Positions 7,540 through 15,190 of a DNA stretch of 53,764 bases are shown one piece after another. The notes beneath the pieces were generated by a model. That model ran no database searches, was not told where the DNA came from, and was given only the letters and a program-made list of their open reading frames with translations. The translations under genes were made by a program, and so were the position numbers. How positions within the stretch are numbered: position 1 is the first letter of the stretch; each line of letters starts with the position of its first letter. This DNA comes from an uncultured Eubacterium sp. (GTDB taxonomy: Bacteria; Bacillota; Clostridia; Lachnospirales; Lachnospiraceae): contig CANDMI010000018.1 of NCBI GenBank assembly GCA_947385775.1, forward strand, positions 1 through 53,764, in the 5' to 3' direction.

Positions 7540-8210
7540 AGCTTTTCCACCTCTAACACATACCCCCTGCCCCTGACGTTTCGCACCGCGTTTTTGATCC
7601 CAATGCCGGATAAGCTTTTACGCAGCCTGCTCATATTGACTTGCAGGATGTTTTCATCCACATATTCCTGCGTCCCCCAGACATAGGAAAACAGCTCGCT
7701 TTTGTCAACGATCTTTGGATAACGGTCAAATAAAAGCTCCATGAGCTTGCCTTCCGTTTCGGACAAGACCAACGCCTTTCCCGCCCAGGAAAGCTTATAC
7801 GTATCGATGTCCAAAGACATCCCGCCCGCTTTTTTGATGCTGCGAAGCTTTTGGTACGTATCCAACAGCCGCTGTGCCCTGGCAAGCAGCCGCTTTGGAT
7901 GGCACGGCTTTGTAAGAAAATCGTCCGCGCCAAGCCCAAGCGCGGTCAGCTCATCGTCTAAGCTGTCCCGCGCCGTTAAGATCAAAATCGGAAACGTCGC
8001 CTTGACCTTTAAGCCTTTGCATAGCTCATAGCCGGATTTTCCAGGCAGGCACACATCCAGTATCACAAGGTCAGGAGAAAGCATGGATAAGCGCTTTTCC
8101 ATATTTTCAAAGGAATCCGGGCCTGTCGCCTCGTATCCCGCTTTTTGAAATGTGTGTATCAATTCCTCCCGCAAATAAATATCATCCTCCACAATCACAA
8201 CCCGTGGCAA
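7536..8210 (-). CDS. BceR-like OmpR-family response regulator (224 aa)
   Basis: Receiver domain at residues 1-115 with acidic pair VEDD, phospho-acceptor Asp in VILDVCLPGKSGYELC and conserved Lys in DDFLTKPC. A winged-helix DNA-binding domain (about 130-222) follows with SETEGKLMELLFDRYPKIVDKSELFSYVW and RGRGYVL. I place the start at the TTG 8210, where GGAGGTGA lies 4 bases upstream; the longer reading to 8273 runs into the permease gene and adds no receiver residues. It lies 22 bases after the permease and overlaps the kinase by 4. It is expected to activate the ATPase/permease promoter, where a CTTACA-N5-TGTAAG dyad is found (11162-11178). Confidence 0.9.
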   Translation of the reverse strand: MPRVVIVEDDIYLREELIHTFQKAGYEATGPDSFENMEKRLSMLSPDLVILDVCLPGKSGYELCKGLKVKATFPILILTARDSLDDELTALGLGADDFLTKPCHPKRLLARAQRLLDTYQKLRSIKKAGGMSLDIDTYKLSWAGKALVLSETEGKLMELLFDRYPKIVDKSELFSYVWGTQEYVDENILQVNMSRLRKSLSGIGIKNAVRNVRGRGYVLEVEKL

Positions 8211-8232
8211 CGACTCACCTCCGTTTTGCACC

Positions 8233-10272
8233 CTAAAGCTGTCGTATCTCGCGGCAAGCCGCCCGAACCGCAAGGGTTATATAAATTTTTTCCAAAATCA
8301 GGAATATCAACAGCGCCGCCGCGCAAAGCAATGCCACCGTGAATACCGACGCCCCAACCGGCAGCTTCGTAAAGCTGGTAAACATAGTATATATCGCCGC
8401 GCCGCCGCTTGCAAGCGCAAGAATGATCACAAAGCGAAAATAAATCCCGATCTGCTTTTTTACGGACTCACACATAGCCCCCATATCCGCGCCAAGCATC
8501 GTAAGCGTTTCGTAGCGATGCTTCGTCTGGCGCTGCGCGATCAAATATTTCAGCCCGATGACCGTATTCGCGATCAGCCAGAACAACACGCCAAGATAGA
8601 TCGTAAGATAGCTTGCCGCTACTGTATAAAAAAGATTTCGCCCGATCCCGCCAAGGTAGCTGTCATATTCTATGCCCATTTCAGACAGACGCGCATCCAT
8701 TTTCTGAACCGCCTGCATGAGTCCCATTTCTTCAACTAGATCATTACGCAAACGCATATTCACACAATATGGCTCCGGCTCATCCGCAAGCTTTTTCCAA
8801 AGCTCATCCGGGACTACGAGCGCCAGATATAGCGTGATCGAACGGTCCGCGACTACATTATCGATGCATAAAGAAGAAATCTCATACTCTGCCCCGTCAA
8901 TCCCAATGGACGCAGCGCCATTTCCGGCCCCTTGCAGCGCGTCTTCTAAAATTTGGCCAAATTCCCCCTCGTTTGCAATCGATGAATAAAGCGCGACTTT
9001 GTTTCCAGACTTTGTTAAATCCAGCTCCTTTTTTCCCATGCCCTTTAAAATACGGTTATACGAGCTTTGCGCGATCACATACTCCAGATGCAGGTTTTCA
9101 ATCATATTTTCCACAAGGTCTTTCGAACCCTCCGCCGTCCTAAGAGCGTCCGCAAGCCCGGTAAGATCAAATTCCTTATTTCCCCCGCTCATATATTGTT
9201 CTTTTACCATAGATAAATACAACGGATAAGAATCCCCCGTCATTTCCCGGACGGCCTTGTTTTGCAAAACGCTTTTCGCCTGCGCCTCCTCCCCAAATAT
9301 GGAAAAATCCACGCTGCGGCTGCTGACATTGTGCTCGACTCCCATCGCAACGCCATAAGAAATGCAGGCAAGGGCCATAGTAATAAGCAGATTGGAGATC
9401 GCAAGGGATTTATGCTGCGCGATGACATTTTCCTGCACCTGTCTTGCCGTAAATGTGGTAAGCCCTAGTGCGTCCCCTCTTTTTTTTCGGATTGAAATCC
9501 CAAGCAGGCCGCCCAGCCCCCGGTATAATAAAAACGTCCCCGAAATGCCGAAAAAAACGACCGCCGCCATGACATAAAACGATAGCCCCTGCATCCGAAA
9601 CATCCCAAGGTAATACGCGGCAAGCAAAAAAGCCGCTCCGGTCACAAAAAATCCGATGCTTTTTGCCTTCGTAAGCTCCCGCTGCCCTTTGACCGCATCC
9701 TCAGCGAAAAATCCCGCCGGCTCTTTTTTGCGAATGCCAATGCATATCCCAAGCATGGACAGCAGCTGGACGAATACAAATCCGCAGACCGTCCAAAGGA
9801 TGGCAGATACAGAAAACGAAAACCGATGCCCTATGATCCCAAGCCCCGCGATCTTTGCCGTGGCAAGGCTGATCGCTTCCGTTAAAAGCAGCGCGATCGG
9901 AAGCCCCGCCAAAAGAGCCGCCGCGCTGTTCCATAACGTTTCGCAAAACAGCATGAAAAACATGCGGCCCTGCTTCATCCCAAGCATCAGATACATGCCA
10001 AGCTCTCTCCTGCGGCTCTCTACCTGATATTTGCATGCAAAGTATACGAGAAAATATACAAAAAACAGTGACACCGCATACACGATCGGCAGCAGCGAAA
10101 GCAGCTTTCCCACCGCGTCGCTTTCGATCGTGGCAAGATAATGCATCACATCCTGCTCCCCAAGGGAAAGCAGCGTATAAAAAGCGACGATCGCTACGAT
10201 CAGGGAACCGAAAAACAGGCCGTTCCCCTTCCGGTTTTTTGCGGCGTTGCGCCGCACTTGTCTAAAGAACAT
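8233..10272 (-). CDS. BceB-like ABC permease, FtsX family (679 aa)
   Basis: Membrane subunit of a peptide-antibiotic ABC transporter. The layout is that of BceB: one N-terminal span, then blocks of FtsX-type helices (about 60-320), a large extracellular domain between about 330 and 520 (containing KEFDLTGLADALR... and LYLALVVPDELWKK), and three C-terminal helices (FYTVAASYLTIYLGVLFWL and later). Such proteins bind antibiotic-lipid complexes outside the cell and signal occupancy to the BceS-type kinase. The ATG at 10272 has AGGAGG 8 bases upstream and lies inside the end of the ATPase gene (11-bp overlap). Length 679 is within the family range (about 620-680). Confidence 0.9.
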   Translation of the reverse strand: MFFRQVRRNAAKNRKGNGLFFGSLIVAIVAFYTLLSLGEQDVMHYLATIESDAVGKLLSLLPIVYAVSLFFVYFLVYFACKYQVESRRRELGMYLMLGMKQGRMFFMLFCETLWNSAAALLAGLPIALLLTEAISLATAKIAGLGIIGHRFSFSVSAILWTVCGFVFVQLLSMLGICIGIRKKEPAGFFAEDAVKGQRELTKAKSIGFFVTGAAFLLAAYYLGMFRMQGLSFYVMAAVVFFGISGTFLLYRGLGGLLGISIRKKRGDALGLTTFTARQVQENVIAQHKSLAISNLLITMALACISYGVAMGVEHNVSSRSVDFSIFGEEAQAKSVLQNKAVREMTGDSYPLYLSMVKEQYMSGGNKEFDLTGLADALRTAEGSKDLVENMIENLHLEYVIAQSSYNRILKGMGKKELDLTKSGNKVALYSSIANEGEFGQILEDALQGAGNGAASIGIDGAEYEISSLCIDNVVADRSITLYLALVVPDELWKKLADEPEPYCVNMRLRNDLVEEMGLMQAVQKMDARLSEMGIEYDSYLGGIGRNLFYTVAASYLTIYLGVLFWLIANTVIGLKYLIAQRQTKHRYETLTMLGADMGAMCESVKKQIGIYFRFVIILALASGGAAIYTMFTSFTKLPVGASVFTVALLCAAALLIFLILEKIYITLAVRAACREIRQL

Positions 10273-11044
10273 TTGCACTACCTCCTGATAACTGCGCCAT
10301 AACCGCTACGATGCGCTCATAAAAATCTCCCTCCGGCTCCGCTAACACATTCCTTCGAAGCTCATGGAAAATGCACCCATCCTGGATAAAAAGGATACGG
10401 GAGCAATAGCTTGCCGCATTCGCATCGTGCGTCACCATCATGATCGTACGCGCCAACTTTTGGTTGATATAAGACAGCCGGTCCATAAGCGCTTTTGCAT
10501 TTTTACTGTCAAGCGCCCCGGTCGGCTCGTCGGCAAGCAGGATATCCGGCTGTGAGATCAACGCCCGCGCCGCCGCCACGCGCTGTTTTTGCCCGCCGGA
10601 CATTTCCGATGGAAACCGATTAAGCACATCGGAAATGTCTAAAAGGCCCGCAAGCTCCATCACCTGATCCGCGGCTTTTTTTTCCGTAACGCCATGCAGC
10701 GCAAGGGGCAGCAGGATATTTTCCTTTGCCGTCAGGTTATCCAAAAGCTCAAACTCCTGGAACAGATAGCCGATTTTCCTGCCGCGGTAATCCGCAAGCT
10801 TCCCACCCCGAAAGCCCGATATGTCCTGCCCATCCAAAACGATCCTGCCAGACGACGGCCTTCGCAAGGTCGCAATGCAATTTAACAGCGTCGTTTTTCC
10901 AGAGCCGCTGGCTCCCATAATGCCTAAAAATTCCCCCTTTCGCACCTGAAACGTAATTCCTTTTAACGCCTGGGTTTTATTTTGGCCTTTCCCATAAGTT
11001 TTCGTAAGGCCCTCTACTTGTAAGATCTGATCCTGTCCGTTCAT
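10262..11044 (-). CDS. BceA-like ABC transporter ATPase (260 aa)
   Basis: ATP-binding subunit driving the adjacent BceB-like permease. Walker A GASGSGKTT (about 43-51), Q-loop LFQEFELLDNLT, signature MSGGQKQRVAAARAL, Walker B ILLADEPTGALDSKN and H-loop VTHD are all intact. The LolD/MacB-type ADEPTGALD pattern is typical of MacB- and Bce-class ATPases. It is first in the operon. AGGGGAG lies 4 bases before the ATG. The leader contains four TGATCATT repeats and, farther upstream, a TATAAT -10 with a dyad in place of a good -35, so expression is probably induced by its own response regulator. Confidence 0.92.
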   Translation of the reverse strand: MNGQDQILQVEGLTKTYGKGQNKTQALKGITFQVRKGEFLGIMGASGSGKTTLLNCIATLRRPSSGRIVLDGQDISGFRGGKLADYRGRKIGYLFQEFELLDNLTAKENILLPLALHGVTEKKAADQVMELAGLLDISDVLNRFPSEMSGGQKQRVAAARALISQPDILLADEPTGALDSKNAKALMDRLSYINQKLARTIMMVTHDANAASYCSRILFIQDGCIFHELRRNVLAEPEGDFYERIVAVMAQLSGGSANVL

Positions 11045-11057
11045 AGGCTCCCCTTTC

Positions 11058-11106
11058 TGATCATTCTTTTTTGATCATTCTTTTTGATCATTCTTTCCTG
11101 ATCATT
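11058..11106. repeat. Four TGATCATT repeats in the bceA-like leader
   Basis: TGATCATT starts at 11058, 11072, 11085 and 11099 (periods 14, 13, 14), separated by T-rich or CT-rich spacers. It lies between the predicted transcription start and the ATPase start codon, so it would be transcribed. TGATCA is itself a palindrome. It could be a multi-site operator or slippage-generated DNA. Confidence 0.75.
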
Positions 11107-11132
11107 TATAAATGTTTCCTGTTGATGAGCCT

Positions 11133-11178
11133 ATTATAGCAACAGAAAATGGGAAACTCCACTTACAAATGCTGTAAG
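11133..11178 (-). promoter_or_regulatory. Activator-type promoter and dyad for the Bce-like operon
   Basis: On the minus strand a TATAAT (11133-11138) is preceded at 17 bases by a poor -35 (TGGAGT, 11156-11161). Directly abutting that -35 is the inverted repeat CTTACA-N5-TGTAAG (11162-11178). A dyad in this place is typical of response-regulator-activated promoters, and TTACA/TGTAA half-sites resemble those reported for BceR-type regulators. The dyad and boxes are visible; the binding protein is inferred. Confidence 0.65.
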
Positions 11179-11218
11179 GTTTTATTGGCTTGTGATCAAT
11201 TTCCGTTATCGGTAATAA

Positions 11219-11260
11219 GATCAGGGCGTAAGCTCTATATAAGAGACTTGCGCCCTGATC
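11219..11260. terminator. Strong stem-loop after the 63-aa ORF
   Basis: GATCAGGGCG (11219-11228) pairs perfectly with CGCCCTGATC (11251-11260), and AAGCTC/GAGACTT extends the stem with one bulge around TATATAA. It follows the stop of the 63-aa gene on the minus strand. The tail (TTATTACC) is poor in T for an intrinsic terminator, so it may instead protect an mRNA end or insulate the Bce-like promoter. Confidence 0.5.
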
Positions 11261-11274
11261 TGCTTATTATTTCG

Positions 11275-11466
11275 TTATTCTTTAATCCGGTCAAGTTCTG
11301 TAATATTAACGCCCAAAGTTGATAATGTCACTTTTAACTCAATATAGCGTTTATATATTTGTTCGTAAGTTTCAAGATCATGATTCTTTTTTGCTGATAA
11401 CATCCAGTCTTGAACTCTGGAAAATTCGTTTATTGAATCCCGGATAATATCTGCTTGACAAGGCAT
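11275..11466 (-). CDS. Small hypothetical protein (63 aa)
   Basis: A 63-residue, mostly helical soluble protein (MPCQADIIRDSINEFSRV ... LKVTLSTLGVNITELDRIKE). I do not recognise a family. Translation looks real: GGGGAGGTGA lies 5 bases before the ATG and a strong stem-loop follows the stop. It sits between two antibiotic-response modules, pointing the same way as both, 62 bases after the second module's kinase gene. A role as a small regulator or adaptor of that module is possible but unsupported. Confidence 0.65.
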   Translation of the reverse strand: MPCQADIIRDSINEFSRVQDWMLSAKKNHDLETYEQIYKRYIELKVTLSTLGVNITELDRIKE

Positions 11467-11528
11467 TATATCACCTCCCCATTAAGAAATACATTATTAT
11501 ATCCGCTTCAAATACCATAGCCTGGCAG

Positions 11529-12527
11529 CTACGTCTTAATCATATCAGATTGTGCATAAGGTGTAAAGCCTTCTTCCATTTCAATTAATTCAGGCTTCGA
11601 TATCTGTTTTTCAGCCGCGCAGGGCAGACGCATTTCGATCGAAAATACCTTCCCTTCTAGCCTTGCGTCCACCTCCCCGCCCATTTGCCCTGCCAGACCC
11701 TTTACGATCGAAAGTCCAAGTCCTGTGGTCTTACGGCTTGTGGAACGGTCTGTCGTATAAAAGCGGTCAAAAATATGGCAGATATCAGACTGCGCGATGC
11801 TGTCCGTCTCATTCGAAACGCAAAGTACGGCTGTCTTCCCCTCCTTGCGTAAGGACATCCGATAATTTCCATTTCCATGCGCCAAGGCGTTTTTTACCAG
11901 GTTTTCGATCACGCGGATAAACGCCTGGCGGTCAACGAAAAGCCAGCAGGGAAGGGAGGGCAGCTCAATGGACGGCTCACAGTTTTTTTTACAAAAATCC
12001 TCGTAAAACATGGATATCGTATCCGCAAACAGGCCGCAGGCGTTAATCAGCTGCGGATGCAGCGTTAATTCCCCCGCTTCCATACGGGCGTATAAAAACA
12101 GCTGTTCTAACATATCCGATAGATCCGCCAGCCGCCTTTCCACCGTTTTTGCGTACTGCATCTTTTTTTCCATCGAAAGGCCGTCTTTTTGTATCATCTG
12201 CATATATCCTTTTGCGGACGTAAGCGGCGTTCGGATATCGTGGGAAATGCTTGCAATGCTCTCCCGGTAGCTTTGATTTTCTCGTAAAAGCCGTTTTGTT
12301 TTACGCCTGTATTTTTCCAAAACGCAGTTCAAAGCGTCTATAACCTGCTGCGTCTGGCCGATTTTTGCGGCTGACGTAAAAATCGCATTCGTATCCGAAC
12401 TTTTTGCCAGCTCAAGCTCCTTTAACATATGCCGCACCTGTTTTTTGTACAGGAGCAAACGAACCGTCGCTACGCCCGCCCATATAACAAGCGCCGCGCT
12501 TATCCCTGATAAAACTGCAATCGCCAT
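11529..12527 (-). CDS. Sensor histidine kinase of the BcrAB-like module (332 aa)
   Basis: One N-terminal membrane helix (about 5-27), a short cytoplasmic linker, a dimerisation domain with phospho-acceptor His96 in SISHDIRTPLTSAKGYM, and an ATPase domain with N box (NLVKNALAHGNG), F box (IFDRFYTTDRS) and G2 box (TGLGLSIVKGLAGQMGG). There is almost no outside domain, so the stimulus is likely delivered through a partner protein. GGAGA lies 7 bases before the ATG. The cognate regulator is probably the OmpR-family gene that opens this cluster, with the ATPase and permease genes between. This gene order (regulator, ATPase, permease, kinase) is common for bacitracin- or lantibiotic-immunity transporters of Clostridia. 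Confidence 0.88.
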   Translation of the reverse strand: MAIAVLSGISAALVIWAGVATVRLLLYKKQVRHMLKELELAKSSDTNAIFTSAAKIGQTQQVIDALNCVLEKYRRKTKRLLRENQSYRESIASISHDIRTPLTSAKGYMQMIQKDGLSMEKKMQYAKTVERRLADLSDMLEQLFLYARMEAGELTLHPQLINACGLFADTISMFYEDFCKKNCEPSIELPSLPCWLFVDRQAFIRVIENLVKNALAHGNGNYRMSLRKEGKTAVLCVSNETDSIAQSDICHIFDRFYTTDRSTSRKTTGLGLSIVKGLAGQMGGEVDARLEGKVFSIEMRLPCAAEKQISKPELIEMEEGFTPYAQSDMIKT

Positions 12528-12551
12528 CTTTTTTCTCCAAAAAAACCGACA

Positions 12552-13382
12552 TTATTTTACGTCCGTTTTTGAAAAATGCCATACGCCAAAAGAAGCTGCC
12601 GCAAGAAACCAGGCGGCCGCCACAAGCAGGTTTTGAATGACCATGCCGGACGTAAATCCATTTAACGGCAGACGCTCCGTCTGACCGATCGGCCAGATGT
12701 CCGAAAGCGAAAAACCGTTTTTTGCAAACAAAACATCCAGGCCGTTTATGAAAAGAAGCGAGAAAATAATCATGCCGATATTGATGGAAATACCCGCCGC
12801 TGGCGTGCGGCACACCTCGCTTACGAGCATGAAAATGGCGCTCGTAGCCGCCATGATCGCAAGCTGCAATCCCGTATAGATCATAAAATCATGCCAAAAG
12901 CCGCCGTCAAACGCCTGCGCGCCCAAAAAGACCCGGCCCAGCAAAAGCGTAGGCAAAATTCCCGCAAACGCGATGCAAAGCGAAGCAACCTGCGCCATAA
13001 AAAGCTTGGAAAGGTAAATCGCGCTCCTGGAACAGCCTTTTCCTACCACGTTTTTTATCATGCCGCTTCCATATTCCCCGGTCACAAATATGCTGACAAA
13101 AATCGCAAGCATACAAGAAAGCATCGAGCCTGCAAAAATCTGGCGCAGCGCTTCCATAAGGGAAAAGCTTTCGAAAATTGTCGCCCCGCCTTTGGCTCCT
13201 TCGCCATTTGCGACAAAGAAAAATCCGCCTGTGCCATTTTCAACCGTTCCTTTTTGGATGCTGTCCGCCAGATATAACAATCCATAAAGCAACAGTACAA
13301 AACATATCATTACGATCGAACAAATATAAAAGCTCTTGCTTTTTTTCAGTTTATAGATTTCTGCATTTAATATACGAATCAT
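12552..13382 (-). CDS. ABC-2 type permease, lantibiotic/bacitracin immunity type (276 aa)
   Basis: Six hydrophobic segments with the BcrB/LanE-like plan: a first helix after MIRILNAEIYKLKKSKSFY, an extracellular stretch rich in Gly/Asn, then GEYGSGMIKNVVGKG, the motif seen in ABC-2 permeases of this group. It forms the membrane half of the transporter with the upstream ATPase. I start at the ATG 13382, placed 5 bases after GGAGG; the reading frame extends to a TTG 12 bases earlier. The gene lies between its ATPase (79 bases) and its kinase (24 bases). Whether it exports bacitracin, a lantibiotic or another peptide is not visible. Confidence 0.85.
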   Translation of the reverse strand: MIRILNAEIYKLKKSKSFYICSIVMICFVLLLYGLLYLADSIQKGTVENGTGGFFFVANGEGAKGGATIFESFSLMEALRQIFAGSMLSCMLAIFVSIFVTGEYGSGMIKNVVGKGCSRSAIYLSKLFMAQVASLCIAFAGILPTLLLGRVFLGAQAFDGGFWHDFMIYTGLQLAIMAATSAIFMLVSEVCRTPAAGISINIGMIIFSLLFINGLDVLFAKNGFSLSDIWPIGQTERLPLNGFTSGMVIQNLLVAAAWFLAAASFGVWHFSKTDVK

Positions 13383-13461
13383 CCGAACCTCCAAATCCTG
13401 CTACAAGCCAAAAAGACAGACTTTACATTTACTGTAAAGTCATAAAGTCCTGAACCAAACA

Positions 13462-14355
13462 TTACATAAGCTCCATAAAATAGCCTTCCAGATCCTGTCC
13501 CGCCAGATAGCTTTGCGCCAATTCCACGCCATTTTCAACCAAAACGCGGTTGATCTTACAGGTATCCTCCAAACCTTCAAAAATACGAAGCGTGTCCTTG
13601 CCTGGCACATCATAATTATGGATAAAAAGCTTGTTTTCTAAAACAAAAGCCGCTTTCTTCGCATCTTCTACGACCAGCTTTAAGCATCTGCGGCAGCGCG
13701 TTTCCAGTTCGTCGGCGCCAAATTCTTCCATCAGCCTGCCGTCCTGGATAATGCCGTAATGCGTGGCGATCTTGGACAGCTCCCCAAGGATATGGCTGGA
13801 AACCAAAATGGTGATCTGGTTTTCACGGTTCAGCTTTACTAGCAGATCCCGCATCTCCTTAATGCCGGATGGATCAAGCCCGTTGATCGGCTCGTCCAAG
13901 ATCAAAAAATCTGGATTGCGAATTAAAGATATAGCGATCCCAAGCCGCTGCTTCATCCCCATGGAAAAATTTTTCACCTTTTTTTTGCCGGCGTCCGAAA
14001 GCCCGGTCAACGCAAGCATTTCTTCTATTTTTCCCTTTTGGGTGATGCCAAGGCTGCGGCGCACGATCTCTAAGTTGTCATACGCGCTCATGCCGCCAAA
14101 AACGCCTGGGCTTTCGATCAAAGAGCCGATGCGCACCCGCTGTTTTTCCAGCTCCTTGGAGCCAAAAAGCCGCATCGAGCCTGCGGTCGGTTTCGCAAGC
14201 CCCGCCGCCATACGCATAAAAGTGGTTTTGCCGGCTCCGTTTTTTCCGATAAAGCCGTAAATGCTGCCCTGTCGCACATGCATGCTTACCTCGTTTACGA
14301 CCAGGGCATTTCCATACTGTTTCGTCAGCCTATCTGTCTGCAATACATAGTCCAT
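13462..14355 (-). CDS. ABC transporter ATPase, BcrA/LanF-like (297 aa)
   Basis: Walker A GKNGAGKTT (about 38-46), Q-loop region SLIESPGVFGGMSAYDNLEI, signature FSMGMKQRLGIA, Walker B FLILDEPINGLD, H-loop VSSH, then an 80-residue C-terminal extension usual for BcrA-like antibiotic-resistance ATPases. Pairs with the downstream ABC-2 permease. The ATG at 14355 is preceded by AAAGGGCG; the longer frame to 14394 has no comparable site. In the 88-base gap upstream, TATACT follows a series of TTAAT/CTAAC repeats 10-12 bases apart, the kind of spacing bound by OmpR-family regulators, so the transporter may have its own inducible promoter after the regulator gene. Confidence 0.88.
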   Translation of the reverse strand: MDYVLQTDRLTKQYGNALVVNEVSMHVRQGSIYGFIGKNGAGKTTFMRMAAGLAKPTAGSMRLFGSKELEKQRVRIGSLIESPGVFGGMSAYDNLEIVRRSLGITQKGKIEEMLALTGLSDAGKKKVKNFSMGMKQRLGIAISLIRNPDFLILDEPINGLDPSGIKEMRDLLVKLNRENQITILVSSHILGELSKIATHYGIIQDGRLMEEFGADELETRCRRCLKLVVEDAKKAAFVLENKLFIHNYDVPGKDTLRIFEGLEDTCKINRVLVENGVELAQSYLAGQDLEGYFMELM

Positions 14356-14443
14356 ATATTTCGCCCTTTCTGATTCATTCCTACGTAACGCCACGCTTGT
14401 TTACAGTATAAAGGCCAGGATTTTAGAAACGTTAGGAAAAGTA

Positions 14444-15151
14444 TTAAGAAAGATTAAAGTTTTGCATTTTAAAGCCAATCCCCCATACGGTCTGGATGTA
14501 GGTTTCGTTTGGATTCAGCTTTAAAAGCTTTTGGCGGATGTTGCTGATATGGACGTTTACCGCGTTGTCCTCTCCCAGATATTCTTCGTTCCATACGGAT
14601 TCATAAATATTGTTTTTTGTAAACACCTTGCCCGGATTTTTCATAAGCAGCTCTAAGATCTGAAACTCCCTCTTAGTTAACGGGATTTGGGCGTCTTTAA
14701 GAAACGCCGTAAATTCCTCCGGGTACATGGAAATATCTTTATAATGCAGGGCAGGCTTTGCATGCACATAGTTCCATCGCCCATTCTTGCTTCGCCTTAA
14801 TACCGCCTCCAACCGCGCGAGCAGCTCTCCGGTGTCAAACGGCTTTGTGATATAATCATCCGCCCCCTGCTTTAACAGCGTAATTCGGGTATCCACCTGT
14901 TCTTTTGCCGAAGCGACGATCACCGCCGTATCCGCCGCCCGCTCTTTCATGCGCTTTAACAGTTCCTCCCCGCTAAGCCCTGGCAGCATGAGATCTAGGA
15001 TTACCGCGGCAGGCGGGTTCTTTTCCATATGCATCCATGCTTCCGTCCCAGAAAACGCCTGGACGCAGCGATAGCCGTTTAAGGATAAAAGCTCGAAAAG
15101 CATATGGTTGATATCCGCGTCGTCTTCCGCGATTAAAATATAGTCGTTCAC
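14444..15151 (-). CDS. OmpR-family response regulator of the BcrAB-like module (235 aa)
   Basis: Receiver domain (1-115) with AEDD acidic pair, phospho-acceptor Asp in AVILDLMLPGLSGEELLKRM, and Lys in DDYITKPFDTGELLARLEAVLRR. Winged-helix domain with LTKREFQILELLMKNPGKVFTKNNIYESVW and TVWGIGFKM. I prefer the GTG at 15151, which has GGGAG five bases upstream, over the ATG at 15163, which has no ribosome binding site. It precedes the ATPase gene and is the likely partner of the kinase at 11529-12527. The downstream repeats next to the ATPase promoter are its probable target. Confidence 0.9.
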   Translation of the reverse strand: MNDYILIAEDDADINHMLFELLSLNGYRCVQAFSGTEAWMHMEKNPPAAVILDLMLPGLSGEELLKRMKERAADTAVIVASAKEQVDTRITLLKQGADDYITKPFDTGELLARLEAVLRRSKNGRWNYVHAKPALHYKDISMYPEEFTAFLKDAQIPLTKREFQILELLMKNPGKVFTKNNIYESVWNEEYLGEDNAVNVHISNIRQKLLKLNPNETYIQTVWGIGFKMQNFNLS

Positions 15152-15190
15152 GTTTTCTCCCATAAAATTTTTTGAATCGAATAAAAAAAT

